This document shows positions 9,910 to 23,184 of a stretch of 64,000 nucleotides of DNA, in pieces. The notes beneath the pieces are model-generated. The model saw only the letters and a list, made by a program, of their open reading frames with translations, searched no databases and was not told where the DNA came from. The translations under genes and the position numbers were made by a program. The number at the start of each line of letters is the position of its first letter. Positions within the stretch are counted from its first letter, which is position 1. Source of the stretch: Diorhabda sublineata (Eukaryota; Arthropoda; Insecta; Coleoptera; Chrysomelidae); assembly GCF_026230105.1 (NCBI RefSeq), contig NC_079475.1:34036086-34100085 (forward strand). The letters run 5' to 3'.

Positions 9910-12075
9910 TTTATTTATATTGTGATACCAGATTTGACAGACATATATAGTGCTTCATCACCCTGGATAAATAATATTTATGAATGTACTATCATGTATA
10001 ATTCAATTTGTTGATTGCTTTTCTAAAATGGAAATACAATCAGGAAAATAATGTATGATTCGTTGCAGGTTAGGTTTGATTTTTATGCAGTAATGTTTCA
10101 TAACTATCATTCTTTATGGCATCTATAAATGTCTTTCATTAAAAACAAACGTGTCTATTAGCAATATGTTAACATCATAATTTCATTTCGCCTAGTAGAT
10201 CGATTAATTAAACTGCAATTTTATGCATCAGCTGATGAAACACAATTGAATTGAAAATAACGTTCCCAATAGTTCAATTTAATTAACAAAATTTGGTTTC
10301 GCGCTTAAATACAATTGGTAGAGCCACTATATTATCCATAAAACTAACATTGCGAAAAGAGACGGTTAATTTAACATTAAATTCGGACGCTTTGAACAAA
10401 TAATAATTAAAACAGAAGAAAATTAATAGTGTTTCGTTAATTGGTAGTGAATAATTGAAACGAAACAACTTATAGTCTACGCAACAAAAATCAAAATTTA
10501 ATTGTGTGATTCAGTTGTTCACATAGTCAGTTTCGCCAGCTGCATTTGTCAGTCACTTTAGTATTCAACTGGATTTAAAAAGTCGATATTTAATCAATAA
10601 GTCTTGTACTGTAAAAGTTCCATTTCTTTTAATATTCTGATTATCTTCATCGAGCATATTTATTATAACATTTCCATTTTATATCTAAGAAATCTTGCTA
10701 TTCTACTAGAGAATGAAATTCTTCTTATCTTGATACAGTTTTTGGTTTTCTGTAAGCTCAATATAATATTTTTAGTTTAGTAGTGGTAGGGCCAAATTTA
10801 TTGTCCACCATTTTATTTTGTGATATCCATCATAACAGTGGAATGAAAATGAATATACGACAATGAATGTTCTGTTCTTTAACATCTTCCATGTGATAAA
10901 GACTTGTATCACATGAAGAGTTTTCCTGCATTTTAAACAAATTGACTCGGAAAAAGTATAAATTTATGTTTTTGCCCCTAGCAAAAGAAGAGAAAGACAT
11001 AATACCAACGCAGAAGATGTGATACCTCACATATTGAGTGTGCCAAAAAACCCTTAAAATGTACATCATTCTTAAGTATCACCTTTTCAATTATATGCTA
11101 ATTTTCAATGAGATTTTTTAGGGATATCCAGTGATACCTTCTGTTCGTGACAAGTGGTATAAATGGTGCCTTACGTCAGATATCAAACGGCATGAGAAAA
11201 AGTGTCTTTTCAACACTATTGGGAACTCAACAAAATGAGTACTCTTTGTGAGATCCATATTTTAAACTCCTTTGTGCCTACGGAGCAAAATTGTTGAAAG
11301 CAATTGTTGATTATCAAAAGCAAAAGCTTTAAGAAGTAGTTACTGATATGATAATTAAACCACGGAGCATTTGTTAGTGTACAAACCTATTCTGAACAAA
11401 TACTTTGTCAAGATGTTAATGTTAAAATTATTCAGTTCACTTTGGTCGTCGCAAAGCATTTTTGATGTTCACCTTTATGGCTCTCGGAAATTCATATTTT
11501 GAGATGCTCATCATTTTAGTGCATTGAAAATGGATGTGCGAGAATAAGTGAGCAACTGTAATTTGAAACAAGAATTATATCAGCTCGTATTAGCATGTTA
11601 TGATTAGTAATCACGTATCTTCACACTTTTAATGTTAAATTACTTTGGAAAATATATAGTTAAAAAAACTGCAGTTATAGTTTTTACCACACTCGATTTA
11701 ACACAGTTTGTTTTTCGTAAACTTTCTTGCTCTTCTTGCCAATACATGCCTCAATAAAAAATAAGTGCAATATTTGATTCCATCGCGTAAATTTATTAAA
11801 TGAATTTTTGATATTAAAAAGAATCTTTCACTTTTGCCTCTAACATTAAAACTCCACTATTTGTTAATGGTGTTACAAAGTTTCATACTTTCTCCAGAAG
11901 ATGGCGATTCTAATATTTAAGTGAATTTTAAAATGAATTAATGATCTCAATAGCACCCTCCGAATATTTATTGTCTGTTAGATATTATTAATTGAGTTAA
12001 CTATAATTTCACATACAAATTTGTCACATAAATGCGTTGACGGTAGTAAAATTTAAAATCACCTCACTCACATGA
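9910..12075. other. AT-rich stretch, nothing recognised
   Basis: Only short chance frames are present, such as the minus-strand ones at 10283-10468 and 10830-11069. No transposon or exon signature was identified. Confidence 0.4.
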
Positions 12076-12079
12076 ATCC

Positions 12080-12680
12080 TATAGCGTCCTCGCAGAGAAA
12101 GCATTTCTAGAGACTCTACATAAAAAATACTTCGATCTAATTGTCGATACTGAAGCCTCCAAATCTGAATACGGAGTCGGCTGCACAGTCACTACAAACC
12201 ACGAACCCCTAAGTTTCTTTCGCTTACCTTCGACCTGTAGTGTTTACACTGGTGAACTATACAGCAACCTTCAAACTTTAAAATTTATCTCTCCTGCTCA
12301 CAAACATATCGTCATATATACTGACTCTCTTTCATATATACAGTCATATTCACAGACCATCCAATAGTCCAAAACATTCACGACATCTAACAAATGAATA
12401 TACAGATCGCCATGCCAAAGAAGTCTCCAAGAATACTCCTGAAATCCTAGTTCAGCTTTCCAATCATCTAAAAATTAACTTCAAAAACTTCATCCAAGAA
12501 TCTTGGCGCGATATATGGAGCAACATAGCATTACATAACATCCACCCATCTATTCGTTACCTGCTCTTGAACTTTTTGAGTTTGATCAAAAATTAACAGA
12601 CATTACGACACTTAACTGCCCGACAGAAATCAAGAAGGTCCTGGAGTTCTTTAAGGTTATCAAGCTGTTTCAGGAAATAT
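12080..12680 (+). mobile_element. RNase H domain relic of a LINE
   Basis: Plus-strand translation from 12081 runs open to about 12375: YSVLAEKAFLETLHKKYFDL, then VDTEASKSEYGVGCTV, SVYTGELYSNLQTL and VIYTDSLSYIQS. These match the order of RNase H motifs found after the reverse transcriptase in I-type and related LINEs. The usual TDGS catalytic motif reads TEAS (Asp to Glu, Gly to Ala). The Glu of TGELYS and the Asp of YTDSLS are kept. After a stop at 12366 (CAATAG) the frames wander. A final piece, LNCPTEIKKVLEFFK (12610-12655), resembles the usual protein end. No reverse transcriptase lies upstream, so this is a 3' fragment. Confidence 0.78.
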
Positions 12681-12689
12681 AATTAATAT

Positions 12690-13370
12690 ATTTTTCTATC
12701 GTACTAGCTTACTAGCTCACTTAAGTATCTTTTGATTGTTATAGTTTGTCAATTACTGTGGAGGCACGTCGAAAAACTATATTGTGTACAGAAATAGAAT
12801 GGAAAATAGGTCATATAAGAATCATTACCACTAAATCTACTGGTTTTTTTCAAAATTCATACATAGAAACTATTTTTTATCATACTGTACTGTATAGTCG
12901 AATTTGCCGTACAAATTTGAGTGCGGAAAATGGCACTTTACGGTATCATTTTCATCAGCACTTTTTACCTCGCATTTCTTACGCCAGTCGCAAAATATCC
13001 CATATTTTTTTCGTACCTTTTTGAAGACTTAATTTGAATAAATTGTCCTATTGCTTTCGCACTTTCCTTAGCAATTTTATCAAAATATTTTTTGTATTTC
13101 CAAAAATTCAATATGTCTGCCTTTGTATACATCTAGCAAAAGAGCTATTTTTCTGTAAAATTGTCACATTTCATACTTTATTACAAATTTGCTTTTCATT
13201 TAACATCGAAAACAGTATAAAAAAACATATTATGATATACGTCCGTGAAGTTATTAGATTAGATATTCTTGACTCGGCTCCTTCGTCGCCTCGTCCATAA
13301 ACATCTATCTCGTACCGTACTAAAACACTTCCCGGACTTATAACGTAAATAACTATTCAATAATTATTCT
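12690..13370. other. Unassigned stretch with two open plus-strand frames
   Basis: Frames at 12746-13024 and 13034-13300 are open, but neither shows a recognisable domain, and their base composition is like the surrounding DNA. I treat them as chance. Confidence 0.3.
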
Positions 13371-13376
13371 GATTAG

Positions 13377-13512
13377 GAATGTCATATATACCGCGATCCA
13401 AAACATCTATTGAGTGGCAGTGGGGATGTTCAGTGTTCTGTGCTACTTCACAAACAAGTCGAGATGGTAATAGCTGCAGAGGGTCTCAATCTTCTACTTC
13501 ACGTATTCTAAG
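13377..13512 (+). CDS. Candidate internal coding exon, product unknown
   Basis: The block follows an acceptor-like sequence (ttattctgattag, AG at 13375-13376) and ends at a donor-like CTAAG/gtgtaa. One frame is open throughout and gives SYIPRSKTSIEWQWGCSV, then FCATSQTSRDGNSCRGSQSS and TSRILR. Base composition is richer in G and C than its surroundings, and the residues (Trp, Cys, Ser, Arg) are unlike chance translation of AT-rich DNA. The reading starts with two bases of a split codon and ends with two. An alternative donor, GATG/gtaata, is at 13466. I do not recognise the protein. It could be an exon of a host gene whose other exons lie outside or far downstream (see 45317, 54652, 57443 and 61266). 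Confidence 0.45.
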
Positions 13513-13519
13513 GTGTAAA

Positions 13520-16500
13520 AATATCTAATTATTAGATACTTACAAATAGTAAATAATTAATTTTCTTCCTCATGCCTGTTTCTATAAGTTCATTTATATC
13601 TTGTTGCCCTCTATATTTTTCTATTGTTTAGGATGTGTCATAGTTAAATAAATAGAAAATATACCCTTGGTGACAGACCTAATCAATAGAAGTGCTTATT
13701 TTACTAAAAGCTCAAACCCCTTTTGACTACTTGCCATTGAATCATTTTTCAGAAAACAACTTTTCATTATCCATTTGATTCTCCAAAGTAATTCTCAGAT
13801 ATGACGTCAATATCGACAGCATAATGCCATATTTGATGAATCGTCAATTTTCCACATTTAAACCTAGCTACGTATTTTCCAATTACCTTCATGAAAACGT
13901 GTAGTAATGCAGGAAGCGATATTTATCAGCAAAATTGAAAACACATTTCCAGTAGTAATAAAATATGGAGAAGTTACACTGATGAAAATAATGATTCTGT
14001 TGAAATCATATTAATTTCTAAAACATCAACAGATACGTATTTTCTTAACTAAATAGTTTATTCTAAAGAAAAACGTATTTTAAATGGTTTCTGTGTCTAT
14101 TGAATCACTCCACAAATAGAAATCGTATAAATGAATTGGAAAACACTACAATAGAATAATAAAGTGAGATCTCATTGTTTAATATTTTCTACTATCAATG
14201 ATTTTTTCAATTTTCATTTCCATATCTTTTATATTCTACTTTTTTTTGATGATCTTTAAATTTTCATAATTAAGTTCATCTGCTACTTCATGGTTTGTGG
14301 ATGAAGCTGTATTTTTTCGATACAAATGATCTCTTCAACGATTTTCTAAGTAAATTTGCTTAAGATAAAATAGTTGGTGATACGCTAGGACCAAAAACGC
14401 GAAATTAGCGATACAAATTACTCTTAGCTAATCTGTCATAGGCTCGCTGGCGATAGCGGTCTAGAAGATTCACTAAGAGAGTCGCTGGCGATCTCGACTG
14501 TACATACGGTTGTAAATGATCCTTTAAAGAATTCCAGCCAAGCCAACTATCCTTCATGAATTCATTTTTTCATATACTACACACGAGTTAAGTATTTTGC
14601 TTTTCACATAGATTAACTTACAAAAAACTAAGGAAATTTATCGTTTATCAAAAAAGCGGAGGCTTTTTTCAATACTTTGAGCTGTAAATTATTCATCAAT
14701 GCACGAAGGATTTCTATTAATACATCTAAGATAACTGTTAATTATATCTTGTTATCGTGTTATATAAGTGGCGAAAACGTTTGTAGAAATTTAATTATAC
14801 GGTAAGAATATTTTCAAGAATTGTGTTATAAACCAACTAGATCACACAGCTGTAGGTAAATTACTTAATTACAGTAATTATCAAATATGTAAATTTTCTG
14901 TGTTAATTATTTTTCAAAAGGGGTTTGGCTGAGACATTGAAAAGATATTCCTGAAATTTTACGCTGTCAAATTCGAGTAGATGTTTCTTTTTTGTGCTAT
15001 AAATTAATTTTTTGAATTGAAAACTGAAAGAATTACAAAGTATCTTTAACAACGAAATAGATTACACAAGTCAACAAGAATTGTGCCTAAGTTTTCTTAG
15101 TTTATTTTTATAGATAGAATACTGAACTCCAATATGTATAAACTAATCCTTCGGAGAACACCAGTTCTTAAAAATTTACTTGCACAGAGGAAAAAGAGGT
15201 TGTACTACAAAATTTTCAGTAGCTTGCAAACTAACTCTTCAATGATTTGATAATGAGAAATAAGTACCAAAAGACTTTTGTGAAAAGATATTAGAATGAA
15301 AATGCATTATAAACAACGATGAATGTTAACTTTATCCTAAGCAGATAGATCAACTAATTATTAGAAAGTAGTTGTACCTATATTTCTAACTATTTTCCAT
15401 ATTTTTACACATATATATTCAGAATATATTGCTTCAAATTTGCCATTAACAAAATTAATACCGATGATTCAGTTTTTTGGGAAGTATTTTGAATAAAGTG
15501 TTTGTTTTTTAAAACATTTCACTCAATTTTTTTCTTTAATCTTTTATAGTCCTCTAAATAGTTCTGGAATAAGTTTTTTCAAGAAAAATTGACTCTCCTG
15601 ATAAGAGTCCTTCTATCAAATATAGAATGCTAAGCTTTATTCACGAAACATTAGGCTATGTAAACTATTTCCTATTTGGAATATATAAATTATTTAAAGT
15701 GGGCTTCGTCCCAAAAAAAAATTTTATTGAAGTTGAAACTAAAATGTCCGAATTAAATTAACTTAAGTATAGAAGTCGAAGTAGTTTAAGGTTCCGCCAA
15801 AGCATCTGAGCAGCAAGTTTTTAACCAATGATCTAATTGAATTTGAACTTATCAATATTGTTAAATAGTGATACGTTTAAAAAAGACGGTGAAAATCACC
15901 CTTTGTGTGAAACTGTTTGACGCAAAATGCAACAGACAGGATCACTTTTAACTGCCAGAAAAGCTCGAATCAAAAGCCACTTTTAACATGACGCGTTGTT
16001 ATAATGAAGAAAAAAACGGTTGGCCCATTTTTAGGCCATTTTGTCACATCGTTTCGAGAACGTTCCGATAACACCTTGTTTAATTCATTCATGGTCGTTT
16101 TTTTTTCCAATTTTAATTGTAATTGAAAATGTAAATTTTCATTCACTGCGAAGTAGCTATTGTAGCTAGAAGAACCTGAAATAGATTAAAAATAAATAAC
16201 TGCTATGATGAAAATGCATTCCACGCATTTTTTATAATACCCCGTATAACAAGCTTCTCTATTTCTCTAGAATATGCATGTACAGTGAAGTGGAATAATT
16301 GAAGAACTTCATCAGTAAAACAGAAGCGTATCTTAATTTTGGTAATTTTTAAGAGATTCCAAAGAGAAATCAACTTAGTAACAGAGACACGTATTGATTG
16401 AGTCCTGAATTCCTGCTATAGCTTTGAAATAGACACATGTATAGTCTTGTATATTAGAATCAGTAGGTGGAAATTGTTCAAAACAAACTGAAGTTTGAGA

Positions 16501-16680
16501 TAAGGCCTGACTGACAATAAAAGCAATCAATTCATAATTCACTTAAATTTTTAAATTAATTTGATTATGGAAGAGCATATGAACGGAAATTTAAATTTGA
16601 TAAAGAACCAAATTGTTCTTATTTGATACTAGCTTAGTCAGAGGTATGTTGCGATTATACTGGAAATTAATCAGTCAACT
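13520..16680. other. AT-rich stretch, nothing recognised
   Basis: No protein relic was identified. A small patch at 14440-14500 contains the word cgctggcgat twice, 49 bp apart, too short to interpret. Confidence 0.4.
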
Positions 16681-16689
16681 GTGCTTCTT

Positions 16690-17435
16690 GCTACTACAAG
16701 CTTTACATCACAAGACAAGACAGCTTCAACAAGAGTTAGTTGAAGCTCAAAATTTAAGAGTATCTTCACAAACCGTCAAAAATGTTTTGAGAAATGCTGG
16801 AATTATAGCTGCATTAGCTACACTGCTCCTCAACTGACCAGGTAATACCATGTAGCACATGCGAACTGAAATGTTCAAGTTTGGGGTAATATACTTTTCA
16901 TGGGCGAGTCCAGATTTCCTTTCTGTAATTCAGATTGAAAAATACCTGTTATAACACACATTCAGAAAATTTTAAAATAGGGTCTATCATGATGTGGAAT
17001 GGAATATATTTAAGGGCTCACACAAAATCAATATAGTTAGATAGAGAATCATTAACTGCTCATAGGTACAGTAGACAGATTTTAGAAGCATATCTTGTTC
17101 ATTATGCCTCCTTTATAGATAATTATTTCAGGTTAATTCGTAATAAAGCATGTCCTCATGTCGCCAGAACAGTACACTAGTACCTTCGGAGCTAAATTTT
17201 GTAGTTTTAGACTGGCCCGCACAAAGCTCGGACTTAAACGCTAGGACAACATTTTAGAAGAGTGAGATCTACAGATTTGATACCAGCCAACCTTTCAGAA
17301 ACTGCAAGAGATGTCAATGATAGAGCGGAAAAAGTTTGAGCAAAATTACTTGATGGACTTAGTCGGAAGTCTGCTCCGGCGTTAACGTGATGTGATAAGA
17401 GCTCGAGGAGGCAATACATATAACATAAAGTTTTT
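16690..17435 (+). mobile_element. Tc1-like transposase relic
   Basis: Plus-strand pieces follow the Tc1 order. TRQLQQELVEAQNLRVSSQT and VKNVLRNAGI (16720-16806) are the second helix-turn-helix. GSIMMWNGIYLRAHTKSI (16980-17035) is GGSVMVWAGI-like. RESLTAHRYSRQILEAYLVH (17043-17105) and YASFIDNYFRLIRNKACPHV (17103-17165) come next; HDNARPH has become NKACPH there, so the second catalytic Asp is lost. DWPAQSSDLNA is near 17210-17245 and an LSETARDVNDRAEKV-like helix near 17290-17330. The end resembles the RARGGNT tail (about 17400-17420). Stops and shifts are frequent. Terminal repeats were not located. Confidence 0.8.
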
Positions 17436-17439
17436 TTAT

Positions 17440-20210
17440 TCAAATTTGATATTATGTACTGTATTTTTCGACTTCCACGTTTCTTCAACTAACAACAAAT
17501 AGTTGAGGCTATCTGGAAACATGAAATAATAGTTATTTTGTCTCATTGTGATGATCAGAATTTAGATGCGGTACTTTCTTGGCAGAGTTTATAATGGCAA
17601 AAGTGAAACTAGTATTTCAACAATTCAATTTTTGTATCAACTATTTTGGTAAAAATGATTAACTCTAAGCTTCATGTGAGAAAAGGAAAGTACTTTTTGC
17701 TCATTTTCTATCCATTTAATGATTCCCTTGAGGGTACCAATCGAAAAGAAGTAGAACCTAAAATTGAGAGTTGATAGTTATCGATAAAATAATCTCGTCA
17801 AAGAAATTCCACGAATGACCATTGACGGGTAGTTTTTTGATTCAAAGTGTCCAATTTTACTAAAAATGCAAACAGAACTATTAGATATAATATCGAACTT
17901 GGATTTGTGATATTATATCCCTGATTTGGGAAATCAGGAAAACCGGGTCATAAAATTTATGTGTATTCTGAGGTTTAATTATCCATTTGAATACATAAAT
18001 AGCTTTGAAATTACAATACATTTGTATTAGTTGTTTTGAGTTACTGCCTATATATAAATAACTCGGGAATTGCCATCATTTAAATTTTATTTATTTATAA
18101 GGTTTTGGCAAAAAACATATATAAATCAATAAAAAAATCCTTACAAAAGTTTTTTGGTTAATGCCTCATCAGAAATGTAAAACACACCAAATCTTGAATT
18201 GTTTATAGAGGTTGAGACATAATTTTTTTAAGAAGCGGTGTTTGGTAAGAACCACGCAATTTTTGGTTCTTTCCAAATATTAAGAATGTGCTGTAAGGAA
18301 AATATTTCAACCTTATCTATACTAACTAGAAGAACACAGCGGATCAGATAAAACTCATTCCAAAGAATTTTTCTAGATATAATTTCAGACATGTGTTCGT
18401 CGTTGGAATGAGTGAATTGTTAAACAAGAGCAGTACTACGAGAATAAATCGAATTTCATGTTCTATAATAAAGTAAGTCGCTATTTTTTATCCTAACTGG
18501 TATTTTCGATCTCCATACATTCTCACACTAGTCATTTCAGTTATATATTCTCTAGTAGTGATTTCTGAACAGTAAAAAAGATTTACCCATCGATGACAAA
18601 GGGTAAATAAATCCTTAGGCAGCTTTCAGGCGAACGACTTGTTGTCGAAGTTGATGGGATAAGTGTGGTTGATTGTTAGTTGCCGTGGCCATTTAATGAA
18701 TAAATAGAGAATATATCTTGCATATAATTCAACTTAATTCAACTATTGCCGCTGGTTATCGCAATACCGGGATTTTTTCACACGTGGTAACAAATGTGCT
18801 AATTTTACATAGTTGATTAAATCGCACCATTTGATACATATAATTTTATTGGCAAAATTGAGGCCTTACCCGCTATTTCGAACTAAAAGAGTTAAAGGAA
18901 AAGGCAGTAGCAGCTCATTACAGAGTATATGATATCGTGTAAATTTTCGGTGATCGTATGCATTAGGATCTATAAAAAGCTGGAGATATTTTCGTCTTTA
19001 TCTCAAGAACAACGAAGGTAACTGTTCTTAGTTGAAATTTCATGCTACTAATAACTACATTTTATACTACAAAAAATCGAATAGCACTTGGGAGCCGTGA
19101 AAAGTCGCTCGTTTGGAAGCAGCATTATTTGTTGCACAAACGTTATATGATGCAAATGAGTTAACAACTAAAATGTCTAAAATATGTTATGTAAACAAAA
19201 TATTTTACCTGATCAATGAACTCAAGCATTAATGACAATGATAATGTCTTCGTATTCTTATCGTGGCCTCCCAGTTTCATCGGATTTAATGCTCTGGTAC
19301 TTTTGGAATGTTTAGAACAACTAACGAAATGTAATGCTACGGCATATTTGTAATTTAACTCATTTTTTTGTCATTATTGTATAGTATCCTACATAAACAT
19401 ACTCTTCTCTGTCTTGCAATTTTATCCTGTCAATTCTATCGGATAAATAACTTGGTTATATAACATCAACGATTGGTATATAATACACTATACTGTATGC
19501 TTTGATCTACTTATAATCTCTGGTAGTGAAGAGAAACCCGACCGAAATCGAATTTATCAAGGAATGCCTTTCAGAAAACGTCATAAAATAAAAGAGTCAA
19601 AATGTTACTCCCACTAAAACAATCATGCTAGACTTTCCAATTATTTCAGGAAACACTACGAAACTCGGTCAACAAGATCAAGTTTTATTCAAGGGACATT
19701 TCCAATAGGATCAACTATATTATATATCAGAGAGGAAGGAAATCCTAGGAAGCGATGCGTTTCATTTATTTGATTGTGAAAGTCACTGTGGAGGATCTTT
19801 GATGAAAGAAGTTTCACAAATCGATATTGTATTAAGTCTCACTTTTTTCATTATCGTTTAAATTCATTTATCTCCTGAAATGTTAATATCTTGTTATCAA
19901 TACCCCATTACATCATTTTTTTAACAATATTTAAGCTGCCATTGATAATTATATGAATTGTGGTTGATTTATAAGTTTAAATCTGAGGAAACAAATGCTG
20001 AACTTATGTGATACTAACATTAAATAATTATACAATTGCAAAACGAATTGTACTAGGTATATCCACAATGCATATTCTGTTTCTATCACGACAGCGCTGC
20101 AATCGCAGTTCAAAGCATACGTGGCAGTTACTGTGACTCAAGAACAAAAAATTTGTGCCATTTTTAGATCATTGCAGCCGACTTGGTCTTTGTAGTTCTG
20201 CTTTAATATG
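17440..20210. other. AT-rich stretch, nothing recognised
   Basis: No mobile element or exon-like block was identified on either strand. Confidence 0.35.
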
Positions 20211-20234
20211 TCAGCACTAATTGAAAATCCTACC

Positions 20235-20880
20235 GCTTATGAAAGAGGTATTTTGCTAATTGATTTCTCACCACGAAGCCAAACAATCAATGCACATGAT
20301 TACTGCGGGACCAATATGAAATTACTCCGCTTAATATAGAACAAGAGCCAAAGATTATTGTCAAGAAGTATTGGTTCTTTTTTTCTTCACACGGAGGATA
20401 GGAATTGAATATCTTATAACACCACAGAATCTAAGCGGCAATCACCGGAATTGGAGCACAACCTTCTGGATCAAAAAGGTATTTTGCTAATTGATTTATC
20501 ACTACTAGGTCAAACAATCAATGCAAATGTTTAGAACAAGAGCCGAGGATTATTGTCAAAAGGTATTGGCTTCATTTTTCACGATAATGCCGACCACACA
20601 CTGCGAACGTGTCAAAAAATCTACAGAAATTTGGCTGGTACTTCCATTTATTCTTACACCTTAAATGTTCCCTTGAGGATCAACACTTCAACGATTATGA
20701 CGAGCTGAAAGAACATGTTACCAAATGGTTGAAACCACATGAGACAACTTTCTGTGAAAAAGGCAAAGAAAATTGTGCCATGCTATGACAAGTGTCTACA
20801 AAAGGTTGTAGAAAATGAATTCAACAGTTGTAGATTTTTTGTACAATACATACTTTCATAACTTACTTTGTGAATAAACC
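20235..20880 (+). mobile_element. Mariner transposase C-terminal relic with tandem duplication
   Basis: The plus strand gives KRGILLIDFSPRSQTINAHDY-like and NKSQRLLSRSIGSFF-like blocks at 20244-20390. The same blocks recur (KGILLIDLSLLGQTINAN at 20474-20528, NKSRGLLSKGIGF at 20532-20575) after ESKRQSPELEHNLLDQ. This is an approximately 230 bp tandem partial duplication inside the gene. The second copy continues with FHDNADHT (second catalytic Asp kept). After a deletion of the SPDLAPSD region it runs YFHLFLHLKCSLEDQHFNDY and DELKEHVTKWLKPHETTFCE (20638-20765). The C-terminal CYDKCLQK block follows at about 20780-20810. It is a different mariner lineage from the 4.2 kb and 23.3 kb copies. The N-terminal half is missing. 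Confidence 0.82.
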
Positions 20881-20884
20881 TCCA

Positions 20885-23135
20885 GAAATTTAGTACTTTG
20901 AGAATTCATTCCGTAGATGGTTGATGATTTTATTTTTGTACACAAATATGGAAACTGACTGCTTCGTATAATTCATTGATTTATGTGACAAAGTTTCAAT
21001 TATTTAATCATGGTACTGTGTACCCAAACCTGTTTTAATTACTGTTTGCTCGTATGTAGTTGAAATTGAAATCTACTTTATTGTTAACTCTTCCAATCAT
21101 GAGGACGGTTTGTCGGAAGTGTAACTTTTAAATGAAAAAGTTTTTAACATAATCTACTTTAAACAATACTTAATTTATCTGTAATCGTTCACCACGATAA
21201 GCCATTTATTTGGAGAAAATCAGATCTGGGAAATATGACGGTTGGGAAAATGGTAACGCCGTTTGGCTAATTTTTCTGCAACAATGTCAAGATATCTTGA
21301 ATTAATGCAGTGTCTTTTTTACTTAGTTCCTAATGAAAGTGTATCAACAGATCAGCATATTGGCATAATATCGATATCCTTTCTTCAGAATAATGCCATG
21401 ATTTTCTTGACAAAAAAAGGTTTTTGCTTTCTCAGTATCCTAATCGGTCTAGTTTTTGTAGCTCAACCTTATTTTATTACGTATATTAATTTGGAATTGA
21501 AATTAAGTTCTATTGGTTCTATTGTTTTAATTTCATTCAAACGTGCTTTAACGGATTATAGTAGCTTTAACCTATCCTTTGACTCTGGATCCTTTTCTTT
21601 TATAATATTTTGAGTTTTAAGGAGTAATCATTTGATTGTTCTAATGATACCAATAATATACTTGTATTATAATCAGATCAAATGAATAGAAACGATAGAT
21701 AAGGATATATCTTACGTTATGAACCAATCATTTCGTCCCTAAACGTTTGTGTAAAACTGGTGTACACACAGTATATGTGCAACAAAACAGTAGAGATAGA
21801 ATACTTTTTATGTAAAATTCATGTAAATTTATGAAGGCATAGAATGGAAATTAGGGCCAGCCTTATAGCTGGATAATTACTAACACCTGTGTGTTGTAAA
21901 ACAATTACTGAACAACAAATTGTTGTACGAGCTAACAGCTTGTCTATGTAGGCAAGCTTTTAATCTCTTAGCTACACTCTGGATGTATAAGTCAACGGAA
22001 GGTACAACATTTTTCATTCCGTTAACTTTATAAACCAAAAACATGACAGTGCAAAGGGCGAGAAAGACTTAAAAATATTACGTAATTATATCAACAAGAA
22101 ATATGAATATTGTGTGAAGGGTTCACATCGGAACAGTTATATGATAACTGATATAAAAGTTTGTTTTGTGAGTTAATGTCAACATCAAATGTTGCTACAG
22201 ACATTTTAATATTAAATTCATTTTAATTTTGTGAGAAGGGTGTTGGTTATTTTCCAGTTTCAAGTGAGGTCAAAAACTTTTGATAAGTGGTAATACCTTT
22301 GAAGGTAACTGTAGTGTTGTTTACTTAGAGTGCCAGTGACGTTTATTCGGTTCAATAAACAGTAAAATGGTTAATGGAAAAGAATAACAAATGTATTTCT
22401 ATTAAAAAATATGAGTTAGCTGCAAGACCCACTCATTTCATCATAGGTACTATAATAATTGTGGAAAATAATGTTTAAGAATGATTGTGAGTGGAAAAAT
22501 GTGCAATTTTCTTCCCAAGTTTGCTTGTGGTAAGTTCTTCTAATTAAATATTATTTCTATAAAAACAAATTAAAGAAATACAAGATACCAATGGAAGCTG
22601 GTAACATGGAGTAAAGTATATTATAAAAGGTTTTAAACATTAGTAAATAGCAAAGATAGAAATAGTTAAGAGAGATAACCACATATAATTTCCTAATTAT
22701 ACAATACGGTTACGAAAGATACGTGATAGGTGAAAGTGAAGAACGTCACGAAAAGACTCCAAAGCGCTGCAAACTATAACGAATGATATAAAACATGAAG
22801 AAAGAAATGAACAGCAAGAAAAGCAGCCAAACGTCCACTACAATAGAATATTAAATTCGGTGGACAAATAACGAAAAATTAATGGGCGGCTCGATTGACC
22901 AAATACTTTCAGCGAACTCGATGTATAGATTTGGTTATATCTAATATAATCGTGTTATAAAGAACCCTTCTTCAATTTTTAATGAAAAAAGAATGTTTCG
23001 GTGATCTCCGATATACATGACTAAAGATGAAGAGCTTGCGGTATCGGTAATAGTAATGTCATATGGGTGTTATAATTTGAGTTAGGAATAGTCGTCCACA
23101 TAAATATCACAGGATGGATGAAGGATCAGATGAGG
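20885..23135. other. AT-rich stretch, no element recognised
   Basis: The longest frame, 21263-21613 plus, has hydrophobic runs but no recognisable domain. A strong donor-like gtaagtt follows a short frame starting ATG near 22470 and ending at 22530, but an acceptor giving an open exon was not found. Confidence 0.35.
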
Positions 23136-23139
23136 CATA

Positions 23140-23172
23140 CGAGGATATATTGAAAAATTCTCAGCCTACTAT
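23140..23172. repeat. Mariner terminal inverted repeat, left
   Basis: Starts cgaggatatattg and mirrors the right end through words such as cctcgt and agcctac/aggct. It is imperfect, with several mismatches. Confidence 0.88.
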
Positions 23173-23184
23173 AGAACCAAACAA

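Noticed and set aside
12746..13300. Two consecutive plus-strand open frames
   Set aside because: No domain, composition like chance frames, no splice support.
21263..21613. 116-codon frame resembling a membrane protein
   Set aside because: Hydrophobicity follows from T-rich DNA; no recognised family and no promoter or splice support.
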